NCBI RefSeq assembly: GCF_011386835.1 | Contig: NC_088794.1 | Coordinates: forward strand, 65,984,506 to 66,048,505 | Reading direction: 5' to 3' | DNA length: 64,000 bases | From: Chrysemys picta bellii | Lineage: Eukaryota; Chordata; Testudines; Emydidae | Shown here: positions 1-8,520 of the stretch, in pieces | Layout of the letters: each line of letters starts with the position of its first letter | How positions within the stretch are numbered: the first letter of the stretch is position 1 | Made by a program: the position numbers and the translations under genes | The notes under the pieces: model-generated | What the model saw: the letters and a program-made list of their open reading frames with translations, nothing else | Databases searched by the model: none | What the model was told of the DNA's origin: nothing

Positions 1-118
1 CAGCTGGGGAATTGAAGCACAGAGAAATGAAGTGATCTGCCCAGTGTGACCCAGAAAGCTTGTGACACAACTAGGGGTGAAGCCAGGTCTCCTGAGTCCC
101 TACCTAGTGCCTTAACCA
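1..118 (-). repeat. MIR/CORE-type SINE fragment
   Basis: The strand shown reads like the reverse complement of the 3' half of a MIR-type tRNA-derived SINE: a 'gaggcacagagaggttaagt'-like block, then 'gatctgcccagtgtgaccca', then an 'aggtctcctgagtccctacc' B-box-flanking block. It is cut by the window edge. The assignment rests on recognising the general consensus and not on an alignment. Confidence 0.55.
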
Positions 119-384
119 CAGGGCTACCCATCCTCCCACACTGCCCATTCTTCTAATAGTTTAATATTCCTTCTTCTAATATTGTTGTTTTGAAGAATCT
201 CCCTGATCATGAGCGTAAAAAGAACCCAAGAAAAATAAACAGAGAAATCTCCAAGAACAAAAATGAACCACTTGGGCTATTTTTGTTCTAGTCTCCTTTT
301 TCTTCCTTCTGTGCACCCCAGGTCAGGAAAGCACCAAAAACCCAGATTTGGCACGTGGAGCCTGCCAGCTCTATCCAATTTTTG

Positions 385-619
385 CCTTCACTCTCCAAGT
401 TCCATGGCCTGTGTCATAGTCCCTGGGTAAGCTGCCCCTTTGGAGATCCTTTTCCAGTCCCCTTCAAGTGACAGACCCTTGGCTCCACTTCTTTTTGGGA
501 TGGGACCCTGTCTCCAACTGGGATTCTGGGTTATACCCTGCTGGTTGCCAAGCATAATACCCAGCAGGCCCAATGGACCTGGCACCTGCAAGAGTTTCCC
601 TTTGGGAATCTGTGACCAG
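385..619 (-). repeat. Unassigned repeat, also present at 43444-43690
   Basis: Read on the minus strand, this block shares several phrases with 43444-43690 on the plus strand: 'cccatccc' followed by 'aaagaagtgga', then 'ggggactggaaaagg', then 'gcagc..acccaggg'. Two copies in opposite orientation in one window make it a dispersed repeat. The other copy follows a poly(A)-signal-like AATAAA, so it may be the downstream part of an LTR element or its leader. The family is not recognised. The short open frames here are not genes. Confidence 0.6.
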
Positions 620-631
620 TAAGTTTGGAGT

Positions 632-834
632 AGAGGGTCCTGTGGCACCTTTGAGACTAACAGAAGTATTGGGAGCATAAGCTTTCGTGGGTAAGAACCT
701 CACTTCTTGCATCTGAAGAAGTGAGGTTCTTACCCACGAAAGCTTATGCTCCCAGTACTTCTGTTAGTCTCAAAGGTGCCACAGGACCCTCTGTTGCTTT
801 TTACAGATTCAGACTAACACGGCTACCCCTCTGA
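632..834 (+). mobile_element. Penelope-like element 3' tail in fold-back (inverted) arrangement
   Basis: Two copies of a Penelope-like 3' terminal region lie head to head. Arms 632-708 and 716-792 are reverse complements over 77 bp with one mismatch, and the right copy continues to the usual terminus (793-834, ending 'ctaacacggctacccctctg' plus 'ata'). The whole unit is bounded by a 12-bp direct repeat, taagtttggagt, at 620-631 and 835-846, so it entered as one insertion. The same tail ends the element at 21610-22850, which encodes a GIY-YIG endonuclease and fixes the family. Penelope elements are known for direct or inverted terminal copies. No coding capacity remains. Confidence 0.85.
711..753 (+). 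ncRNA. Hammerhead-ribozyme-like motif in Penelope tail
   Basis: CTGAAGA (713-719) matches the hammerhead core CUGANGA. A stem follows (GTG-A-GGT at 721-727 with ACCCAC at 732-737), then GAAA (738-741), then a two-pair helix III with loop TTAT (742-749), then the cleavage dinucleotide TC (750-751). This is the order of a type I hammerhead with short helix III, a form reported for Penelope-like elements. Deviations: one extra A between the core and stem II, a bulged A in stem II, and no visible helix I partner upstream, so activity is doubtful. A mirror copy lies at 671-708 on the other strand. Confidence 0.55.
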
Positions 835-1302
835 TAAGTTTGGAGTGACACAGAGGCAGCTTCTTCTAAACAAAGTATGATTCATTTGCCAAAAGGTTCA
901 CAGCTCTAAGAGAAGTGTGTATATATAAGAGACGTATATGTATCCTGAGTTACCTATACTTGGCAATGCTTCTCAAACTTCTAGGTAGACATGACTTAGC
1001 CTTGATGCCCCTCTCCTCATTTTCTTGGGTACCCAGTTACATCTTGCTTGCTGCAGACCCTCACTCTCCATCAGCCTGGGTGTTTCCTTGCCTGATAGTG
1101 CTGACCAGGATGCAAGTTGCTTCCTGGTCAGTGCTCTCTGACACTCCTTGGTCAGCCTTTCTCAACTCACTCAACCCATCTCCCTTTTCTAGGTTCAGGG
1201 CTCTGTCATGCTTTAGTATTCTCCTTTGATCCTAGGCTTAGCCCTGGGAAGAGTAAATTCTGCTAGCCTGGATGGACTCAGTTAAGAAGTATTTTCCAAT
1301 CA

Positions 1303-1436
1303 GACTTGCATCTGAAGAAGTGAGGTTCTTACCCACGAAAGCTTATGCTCCCAATACTTCTGTTAGTCTCAAAGGTGCCACAGGACCCTCTGTTGCTTTT
1401 TACAGATTCAGACTAACACGGCTACCCCTCTGATAC
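1303..1436 (+). mobile_element. Penelope-like element, solitary 3' tail
   Basis: This copy is nearly identical to the right copy of the unit at 632-834, including the CTGAAGA/GAAA hammerhead-like core (1312-1340) and the terminal 'ctaacacggctacccctctg'. It is flanked by a 9-bp direct repeat, ttccaatca, at 1294-1302 and 1437-1445. It is a severely 5'-truncated insertion of about 134 bp with no coding sequence. Its high similarity to the copy 500 bp upstream suggests two insertions of the same young subfamily. Confidence 0.85.
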
Positions 1437-1734
1437 TTCCAATCAACAGTTTCCCCATTGTTTTCTCCAGGATTCTTTATCTGTGTCATTGTATTGCCTT
1501 TCCTCATTGGTTTTTTTAACAATCCTTTTTGATCTAACTCCATCATAAGTAACCCATCATACACAAACACACAGAGGCATGCACCATATTCATACAAATA
1601 CTACAGATATTGTCCGGTTCTCCACAAGAATAGAGAACAAGTGTAACTGCTCCTACAGCACAAAAAAATACTGGACCCTGACACATCCCATCTATTTTGA
1701 AGGCACAATCTGGGGGTTTGGGACTAAGAAATGA

Positions 1735-2690
1735 TAGGGCCCTACAGACTCCAAGTCTGGATCTTTGAATTGAAGTATTATGGAGGGATGCATTCGGATG
1801 TGGATTTTTGCAGTGGATGTGAAGCAGTCACACTCCTCTATTTAGCTGGTAGGCATTTAGGTTTGGAAGAAAGAAAGAAAGCTGGATTCAGCAGGATCCA
1901 GGTGTTGGATTCATGATTTTATGGGGCTACTGCATCAGTCTGCATTATGGTCTGGATTTTTTAAGTGCACTAGGAGCTTTTATCCCCCTCCCCTCTATTT
2001 TGTTTGACTGGGGTTAAATTTGGTTAGATCCAGGTGCCAGTTATGTGTTTTTTCCAAGCTATTGAGCTGGGATGCATTAGGATCCAGATTTTTTTCCAGT
2101 GAAGTAGGAGTGGTTACACTTGTTTTCAAATTAGATTTCACCCCTCCCTCCCCATTCATCAATGCTGCGAAAACGTGGATCTGGTATCTGGCTCCAGCTG
2201 GATCTTGGACATATTTGACCCCAAGCCACCAAATTCTACCATGTGTCCGGTTTTGGGTGGGGTAGGAGCAGCTACACTTGTTTCTTATTCATGCTATGAA
2301 ATTTTTTTTTGGAGGCAGGTAAGGGCTAAAATTGGATGGATCTGGTAGGATCCATAAGCCAGATCTTGGTTTTGTGGTGCTCATAGGTGATGTACCACGG
2401 TGATGATTTTTCATGCATTGGGAGCAGCCAGACTTATTTCTCTATATAAGCATTAGAATTTGGGGCAGAAGTTTGGCAGGATCCTGGTACCAGATCCAGG
2501 GTTTTGCAGCGTTCCTACTCCAGGATTGGATTTCTTTTTTGCTCCAGTAGGAGCAGTAAGACCAGTTCTCTATTATGATGCTGCAGATTGGGAGATCAGG
2601 GCCAAAAATCAGCAGGAGACAGTTAGATCCAGCTTTTATCTGATAATGTGTGTGACACTTATTCTCTGATTCATTTTGAAATTCCCAGTG
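1735..2690. repeat. Degenerate ~150-bp tandem repeat (about six units)
   Basis: The same ordered words recur: a 'ggatc(c/t)ggt..cagatc' block, a T-rich '(g)atttttgcagtg' block, then a 'gtaggagcag..acacttg' block. The last block occurs near 1816, 1966 (partial), 2100, 2260, 2420 and 2543, giving a spacing of about 125-160 bp. The copies are strongly diverged, with indels, so this is an old local satellite and not a recent array. Short open frames across it are by-products of the repeat. It ends about 200 bp before the CpG-containing KCNA4 upstream region. Confidence 0.65.
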
Positions 2691-2879
2691 CCTCCTGAGC
2701 AGCAGGGATTTTCTTTCTTAAAAAAAATAATAATAATAAAAAGACAGCCTTGAGCATTGACCTGAGAGCTAAGTTTTATTAGCCAACGTATGTATTATTC
2801 AGCTCTGGAATATTTCTTTCAATAATTAATATATTAATACAAAAAGAGACAATGCCAAAGGGGGGTTGCAAATACCTTA

Positions 2880-3734
2880 ATGCGTGCAAGGGGGCCTGTG
2901 GCCGCTAGGGGCTGATCGAGGGCTGGAAAGCCCAGGGAATAAATCAGACCAGGCGTTCGTCCTTCACTGGTACGTAAACACAGTTGAGAATTGGGCAGAA
3001 GACTGACAAAGGGGTGTAGAGAGCGGGAGAGAGCAACAGTTCTTGCTCCAGCAACTAACTGATCACAGAGTTCCCTTGATTGCTGCGGGAGGGCTTTAAA
3101 ACCCGGGAGTGAAAATCTCGCTGTTGGTTTTTACTGTATTTATTTTCATTGCATCACTCCCCTTCTCCCCCCCATCGCCCTAGAAATAACATCAGCAACA
3201 ACAAGTGGATGCTGAGAGCGTGACTGGTAGCTGGACTGCGGGGCGATCAGCTGCAGTGTAAACGGGCGTGAGAGGGAAATTGCCACAAGCAGGACGCATG
3301 CTTTTATCAATAGCCAGAGCCGGGCTTGGTACAGGGATTATTTCCCGCTGATTCACAAACCCTACAGCAAGCGCCGGTGTTGGGAAGACTAGTGATCACA
3401 CACACACACATACGTGCACTCCCCGCGCGCGCACACACACGAATCCTTTTTTTTCTGGAGCAAGATTCTTGATTGTTGTTGTTTTGCTAAGATCTGGGCT
3501 AAGAAGTGATCGTCGCTGACCAGAATTCTCCAGAGCCGGGCTATCGGTCTGGCTCCCTCCAGGAGGTCTGGTTGCATATAAAGGGAAGCGAGAAAAATAA
3601 GTCATCAACCTGTAGTTTTGGCGGTCCCTACACCTGCAAACCTAGATTGCTTAGTACAGTCCCCTCCTCGAGAGCTCTTTCTCCAGATCCTTGGACGAGC
3701 GAGAACAGCGTTGCTATTTCTCTGCCTAGGAACA
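2880..3734 (+). promoter_or_regulatory. KCNA4: Probable KCNA4 promoter and non-coding first exon
   Basis: The stretch is richer in G+C and CpG than its surroundings and repeat-free except for a CA/CG tract at 3396-3440. A TATA-like 'ctttaaaa' lies at 3094-3101 inside a GC-rich inverted motif (gggctttaaaacccggg, 3091-3107). A good splice donor, ACA|GTAAGT, lies at 3735, which would end a first exon of roughly 600 nt. Mammalian KCNA4 genes have a non-coding 5' exon and a single coding exon, and this arrangement fits. The transcription start and exon limits are inferences that need RNA data. Confidence 0.45.
3396..3440. repeat. Alternating purine-pyrimidine CA/CG tract
   Basis: A CA run is followed by 'tacgtgcac', a short break, then (CG)4 and (CA)4. 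The alternating purine-pyrimidine pattern is a typical Z-DNA-prone sequence. It lies inside the presumed KCNA4 5' exon or promoter region, about 300 bp before the candidate splice donor. Confidence 0.8.
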
Positions 3735-4469
3735 GTAAGTATAATAGCATTTTTCTTTCTGTAGTATATTAATAAACAGGTAGCTATAAATGAGGGTGCC
3801 GTTTCTTAGGTGTGTGTGTATGTGTGTGTGTTGCTCCATGGAAGCCACAGTTTGTATTTTTTTGTGATACAAGTATGGATGTTTGTCACTTAATATGCCC
3901 AGGTATGTACCTGTTACTAAGTGAAAATTTAGTAAAACATGCAGTATGACTAAAACATAAGTTAGATTTAGAATATACTGTATCATTCTAGCTTCTAATT
4001 AAGTTCCAAATATATATCAAAAGCTATTCTGTATATATGTCTCTTTGTGCAACATTTGATATATATGTATGTAAGATTTTATACATATATATTAATATAT
4101 ATATAAAAAAAGTCTTGCAACATTTGAATGCCATATACAGTAGTATTTATATGGATTTTGCTCTCTCTCTCCTAGAGTTTGAAAGAGAAAACAATTATAT
4201 ACGTAAGTGCACTTATATGTATATATGCACACACCCATATCCATACACAAAGTCATATACAATCTATGGGTGTATGGAGTGTGTGTGTATTTGTATGTGT
4301 GATGTATAAATGTGAATAGTGTGGGTAGTGGATGGCTGAACACCTTAATAAATGACACAATTTGCACTTGACCTACACTGTGGCCTCTTAGGAAAATGAA
4401 CCAACCTTTTCTAAACCTTTTTGTTTTCTTTGTTATTTTTGTGTGTATGTGTGTGTGCATGTGCCTCAG
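3735..4469 (+). other. KCNA4: Candidate KCNA4 5' intron, TG/TA-rich
   Basis: The segment begins with GTAAGT at 3735. The best acceptor that I see is the pyrimidine- and TG-rich run ending 'gtgcctcag' at 4469, which would leave a leader of about 790 nt ahead of the coding region in the second exon. It contains several TG and TA microsatellite stretches (3811-3830, 4010-4110, 4208-4230, 4280-4300, 4439-4458) and no convincing coding sequence. The intron boundaries are predicted by eye only. Confidence 0.35.
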
Positions 4470-5257
4470 GTTAAGTACTTCTTCTGCATGAGCATAACCA
4501 AAGGGTGATCCTCTCCCTTGTCCCCTATGGAGACCTCAGAGCCAGTGTTGCAGCCTCCTTCTCCTCCTCCTCCTCTTGCCACTGCAGCTACTGCCCTGGG
4601 TGCTGCTCCAAGGATTGAGACACTGTTGACAGGCTGAAGAAAGAGGGCTTGCAAAGACCTCCTCACTGTGTAAACAAAATGATGTTTGGAAGTTACTTCA
4701 ACTCCCTAAATATTATTATTAATCAGTAATCATATTGCTAGGCCAAAGCATTGCTTGGAGCAAATGAGAAAAGAGACTATTTGCATTTGGTTACAATGAT
4801 AAACTAAAGACCTGAAACTTTTCTGTATCAAGAAAACAACAGGACAGTTACCTCCTTGCTTTGTATTAACATTTGCTCCTTGCTGGGTGCAGTCTTTGGA
4901 GTCTACAACAAAATCATGAATTTGAACAGATGTGTGGATTCTGGATAGGCCACTGGAGTGTAATGAAAATAAAGAGGCTTGGTGGATGAAAGGACAAGAC
5001 CTAGACTCTTTCTGAGATCAAATCTGAAGGCTGCATCTTTTATTTTTTTGATAGCAAAACACAGTTATTTGTGTCATACATCCTGGATGATAAGAAAATG
5101 CAAAACACAAATTCAGTTTTACTAATACCATGATGTGCTGTGCTTCCAAGAAACTGTCCTCCAAATGCAAATGGCTTTGAACTTCCCCTCATAGAAGTCA
5201 AGGTGTGACTACAGATATCCCAGGCTATTTTGTATTAAACAAATAAACAATTACAAA
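4470..5257 (+). promoter_or_regulatory. KCNA4: KCNA4 5' leader with many upstream AUGs
   Basis: This is the sequence immediately before the Kv1.4 start codon. It carries upstream ATGs at about 4488, 4680, 4683, 4764, 4796, 4916 and several more, each followed by stops after short frames. Cap-dependent scanning through such a leader should be poor. Internal ribosome entry has been reported for the mouse Kv1.4 leader, so the same may apply here; no sequence motif alone can show it. The leader contains a short GCC/TCC-rich run (4550-4600) but no recognised repeat. Confidence 0.5.
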
Positions 5258-7252
5258 ATGGAGGTTGCAATGGTGAGTGCAGATAGCTCTGGCTGCAACA
5301 GCCACATGCCCTATGGATATGCCGTCCAGGCTCGGGCTCGGGAGAGAGAACGACTGGCACACTCGAGGGCAGCGGCAGCTGCGGCTGTGGCAGCAGCAAC
5401 GGCGGCAGTAGAAGGTGGGGCCTCGTTAGGAGGTGGATCCTATCACCACTACCACCAGGTACAGAGTGGGGGGGCTTCCTCTTCTCACAATGGGAATGGA
5501 TCACACAGCAGTTTGCTTCAGCGTCAGAACAGTAGAAGGAGGAAACGAGGAAGAAAGAGGAGCCACTATCTGGGTAGCAGGGATTGTGGGGCATCCTTCC
5601 CGTGTTCTGAGCTGCTACCTCTCAGTGGCTCTGAAGAGAAGATACTGAAGGACTTGAGTGAGGAGGAAGAGGAGGATGAGGGGGAGGATGAAGAGGATGA
5701 GGAGGAAGGAAAGTTCTTCTACAGTGATGAGGATGATGTGGATGAGTTTTCGTATTTGGACCAACCACCTGATGACGGTGGTGGTGGCGGCCCTGGGGGC
5801 TACAGCACAGTACGCTACAGCGAGTATGAGTGCTGCGAACGGGTAGTGATCAATGTGTCAGGACTGCGGTTTGAGACTCAGCTGAAGACCTTGGCTCAGT
5901 TCCCCGAGACATTGCTGGGTGATCCGGCGAAGCGGGGCAGGTACTTTGACCCACTCAGGAATGAGTACTTCTTCGATAGGAACCGGCCCAGCTTTGATGC
6001 CATCCTGTACTACTACCAGTCTGGGGGCCGTCTGAAGAGGCCAGTCAACGTGCCCTTTGATATCTTCACTGAGGAAGTGAAATTCTATCAGCTTGGGGAG
6101 GAGGCCATGCTTAAGTTCAGGGAGGATGAAGGGTTCGTCAAAGAGGAAGAGGATAAGGCTTTGCCTGACAATGAGTTCAAGAAGCAGATCTGGCTGCTGT
6201 TTGAGTACCCAGAGAGTTCCAGTGCAGCCAGGGGCATTGCCATTGTTTCTGTCTTGGTCATCTTGATCTCCATCATCATCTTCTGTCTGGAGACTTTGCC
6301 AGAATTCAGAGACAACAAGGAGCTCATATTGTCCCTGGGCTTGGAGAAGGGGCTTTTCAATGAGACTCTGCACCTGGATGGTGGGGGGCACACTATCTTC
6401 AGTGACCCATTTTTCATTGTGGAGACAGTCTGCATCATCTGGTTCTCCTTTGAGTTTACAGTGAGATGGTTTGCCTGCCCCAGCAAAGCGGTCTTCATCA
6501 AGAACATCATGAACATCATAGACATTGTCTCCATCTTGCCTTACTTCATCACCCTGGGCACTGAGCTGGCCCAGCAGCAGGGCAGTAATGGTCAACAGGC
6601 CATGTCTTTTGCTATCCTGAGGATCATCCGTCTGGTCAGGGTGTTTCGCATCTTCAAGCTCTCCAGACACTCTAAGGGTTTGCAGATCCTAGGTCATACG
6701 CTCAGAGCCAGCATGAGGGAGCTGGGGCTCCTCATCTTCTTTCTTTTTATTGGAGTCATTTTGTTTTCCAGTGCTGTTTACTTTGCAGAAGCTGATGAAC
6801 CTTCCACTCATTTTCAAAGCATCCCAGATGCCTTTTGGTGGGCTGTAGTGACCATGACCACAGTTGGTTATGGGGACATGAAACCCATAACGGTGGGTGG
6901 GAAAATAGTCGGGTCCCTGTGTGCCATCGCGGGTGTGTTAACCATTGCTTTACCAGTGCCAGTGATTGTCTCCAATTTTAACTATTTCTATCACAGAGAG
7001 ACTGAGAATGAAGAACAAACACAACTGACGCAAAATGCAGTCAGTTGTCCATACCTCCCAACAAATTTACTGAAGAAATTTAGAAGCTCATCATCTTCTT
7101 CCACAGAGGGTAAATCAGAGTATTTGGAGATGGAAGAAGGAGTTAAAGAGTCTCTTTGTGTAAAGGAAAAAAAATGTCAGGACACAGGGAATGACAGTGA
7201 GACAGAGAAGAAAAACTGTGTAAATTCAAAATCTGTGGAAACTGATGTGTAA
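5258..7252 (+). CDS. KCNA4: Voltage-gated potassium channel Kv1.4 (Shaker type), single coding exon
   Basis: The 664-codon frame encodes a complete Shaker-type alpha subunit, which forms tetramers giving fast-inactivating A-type K+ current in neurons and heart. Residues 1-60 form the N-type inactivation ball (Cys13, Arg-rich 25-32, Ala-rich 38-50). An acidic Glu/Asp run covers 134-163 and the T1 tetramerisation domain about 194-290. S1 is near 325-344, followed by an N-glycosylation site at Asn368, S2 near 384-404 and S3 near 411-432. S4 carries R455, R458, R461, R464, K467 and R470. The pore helix leads to filter TVGYGD (535-540) followed by Met-Lys, the basic residue typical of Kv1.4 at the TEA and C-type inactivation site. 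S6 has PVP at 566-568, and the C-terminus ETDV is a class I PDZ ligand. The start has a strong context (A at -3, G at +4). Mammalian orthologues are about 655 residues, and no key residue is missing. Confidence 0.98.
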   Translation: MEVAMVSADSSGCNSHMPYGYAVQARARERERLAHSRAAAAAAVAAATAAVEGGASLGGGSYHHYHQVQSGGASSSHNGNGSHSSLLQRQNSRRRKRGRKRSHYLGSRDCGASFPCSELLPLSGSEEKILKDLSEEEEEDEGEDEEDEEEGKFFYSDEDDVDEFSYLDQPPDDGGGGGPGGYSTVRYSEYECCERVVINVSGLRFETQLKTLAQFPETLLGDPAKRGRYFDPLRNEYFFDRNRPSFDAILYYYQSGGRLKRPVNVPFDIFTEEVKFYQLGEEAMLKFREDEGFVKEEEDKALPDNEFKKQIWLLFEYPESSSAARGIAIVSVLVILISIIIFCLETLPEFRDNKELILSLGLEKGLFNETLHLDGGGHTIFSDPFFIVETVCIIWFSFEFTVRWFACPSKAVFIKNIMNIIDIVSILPYFITLGTELAQQQGSNGQQAMSFAILRIIRLVRVFRIFKLSRHSKGLQILGHTLRASMRELGLLIFFLFIGVILFSSAVYFAEADEPSTHFQSIPDAFWWAVVTMTTVGYGDMKPITVGGKIVGSLCAIAGVLTIALPVPVIVSNFNYFYHRETENEEQTQLTQNAVSCPYLPTNLLKKFRSSSSSSTEGKSEYLEMEEGVKESLCVKEKKCQDTGNDSETEKKNCVNSKSVETDV

Positions 7253-8520
7253 TATTGAAAGTTTCCAAATATATTTATGCATTAAAGAGTGCAGTGATAA
7301 AAATGAAATATGCAAACAAAAGTCTCAAGCATACAATAGTATGCACTTTATTGGTTAAATACAAATAAAAAATAGTGTTGCTAAACTTGTATTACATATC
7401 AAGTAAATTATATACCTTGTGGAAGAGGTGGTTTGAGCTGATGTAATTTCAAACTTTATATTTTTATTAGAATGCAAGCGTTTTGCACATGAGGGGAAGA
7501 AATCATTAAAACCAAGACAGTTTTAAATAGGGTGTGTGAACTGTTGACATCACTAATAAGATCTCAGTGGTAAAAGTTGGCATTCAGAGGTATTTACTAT
7601 GTAAGAAACAATGAAGTTCAGCAGTCATTATCCATTTATCAGTGCTTTAATAGCTGTTACCATAAATCATTGGATTTCATAGTTGTGCTCTTCAAAGCAG
7701 TAAAAGTTATTGTAAAAAACAAAAATTTCCCACAGAACATAGGTCTAAATTTTATCTTGAAATATCTAATGCTTATTTTAAATTGGAAAATAACTTTGAA
7801 AAGGCTGCTGACCTCCAGAAATTGTTTATTTTTATAACTCTCCTTGGAGGCATTGCAGCATTTGTTGTCCAATACATGGACAAAATGAAGTAAGATAATC
7901 ATTTAACATGGTCTGAATGCAGTGGCAAAGTGACTGGAATGCTTTTTTGCACTACTTTTTATGCTGGAGATATATTGAAAGAGACTTCATACTGTGAATG
8001 TTTACTAATGTAGTAGTTCAATGACAATCATTGGAAAAGTGAATTCTGCATCTCATTTTATTGGTTTTTGTGTGTGTGTCTGTGTGATGCTGATGGCTAA
8101 CCATCTAATGTTACATTAATTCCATATTATTTTAATTATGAATATCTGTGATCTGGAAAAGGACTGTGAAGTAAAATTTTATAATCTTTTTCTTAAAAAA
8201 AAAAAAAAACCCAGTCTGCTCTACTGATGCCCTCAAGAAATAACAATGTATTTTATATTTTCTTTACTGGTTACTTCAGCATTCAGAATCCGTGATAAAT
8301 ACATGCACTTTGTCAGTATTGATGTAATTCTGAGTAATTGAAGGGACTGTAGCAGTAATAAGATGTTCAACTGCTACAGTGATGAGGACTAAGAATTGCT
8401 AACTTTTAAATGTGCTATTATTGGAGCTGTGTTTTTTCCTTAATTACAGCTTTCACCCATGTGCATTTGAAATAACCTTTAAGATCCATAGTAGGCATTC
8501 TGGGATTTAGAATAAACACT
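7253..8520 (+). other. KCNA4: KCNA4 3' untranslated region (extent uncertain)
   Basis: A/T-rich sequence follows the TAA stop. AATAAA hexamers occur at 7364-7369 and 8511-8516, either of which could end a transcript. ATTTA-type words occur just after the stop (about 7270-7276). A 15-base A run lies at 8196-8210 and a TG run at 8070-8086. No ORF has family-like features and no repeat is recognised. Family knowledge says that KCNA4 uses alternative poly(A) sites; which is used here cannot be read from the sequence. Confidence 0.55.

Noticed and set aside
1735..2690. Possible CRISPR-like or clustered array because of regular spacing
   Set aside because: Units are diverged over their whole length with no conserved repeat and unique spacer pattern, and the DNA is vertebrate.
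3389..3608. Short frames with repeated Cys/Val (minus strand)
   Set aside because: They come from translation of the CA/CG microsatellite.
3735..4469. Further coding exons of KCNA4 upstream
   Set aside because: The Kv1.4 frame begins with the canonical inactivation-ball Met at 5258 in a strong start context, and no upstream frame matches the family.
5858..6670. 270-codon open frame antisense to KCNA4
   Set aside because: It lies wholly opposite the conserved T1-to-S4 coding region and shows no family features. Codon constraint on the sense strand explains its length.
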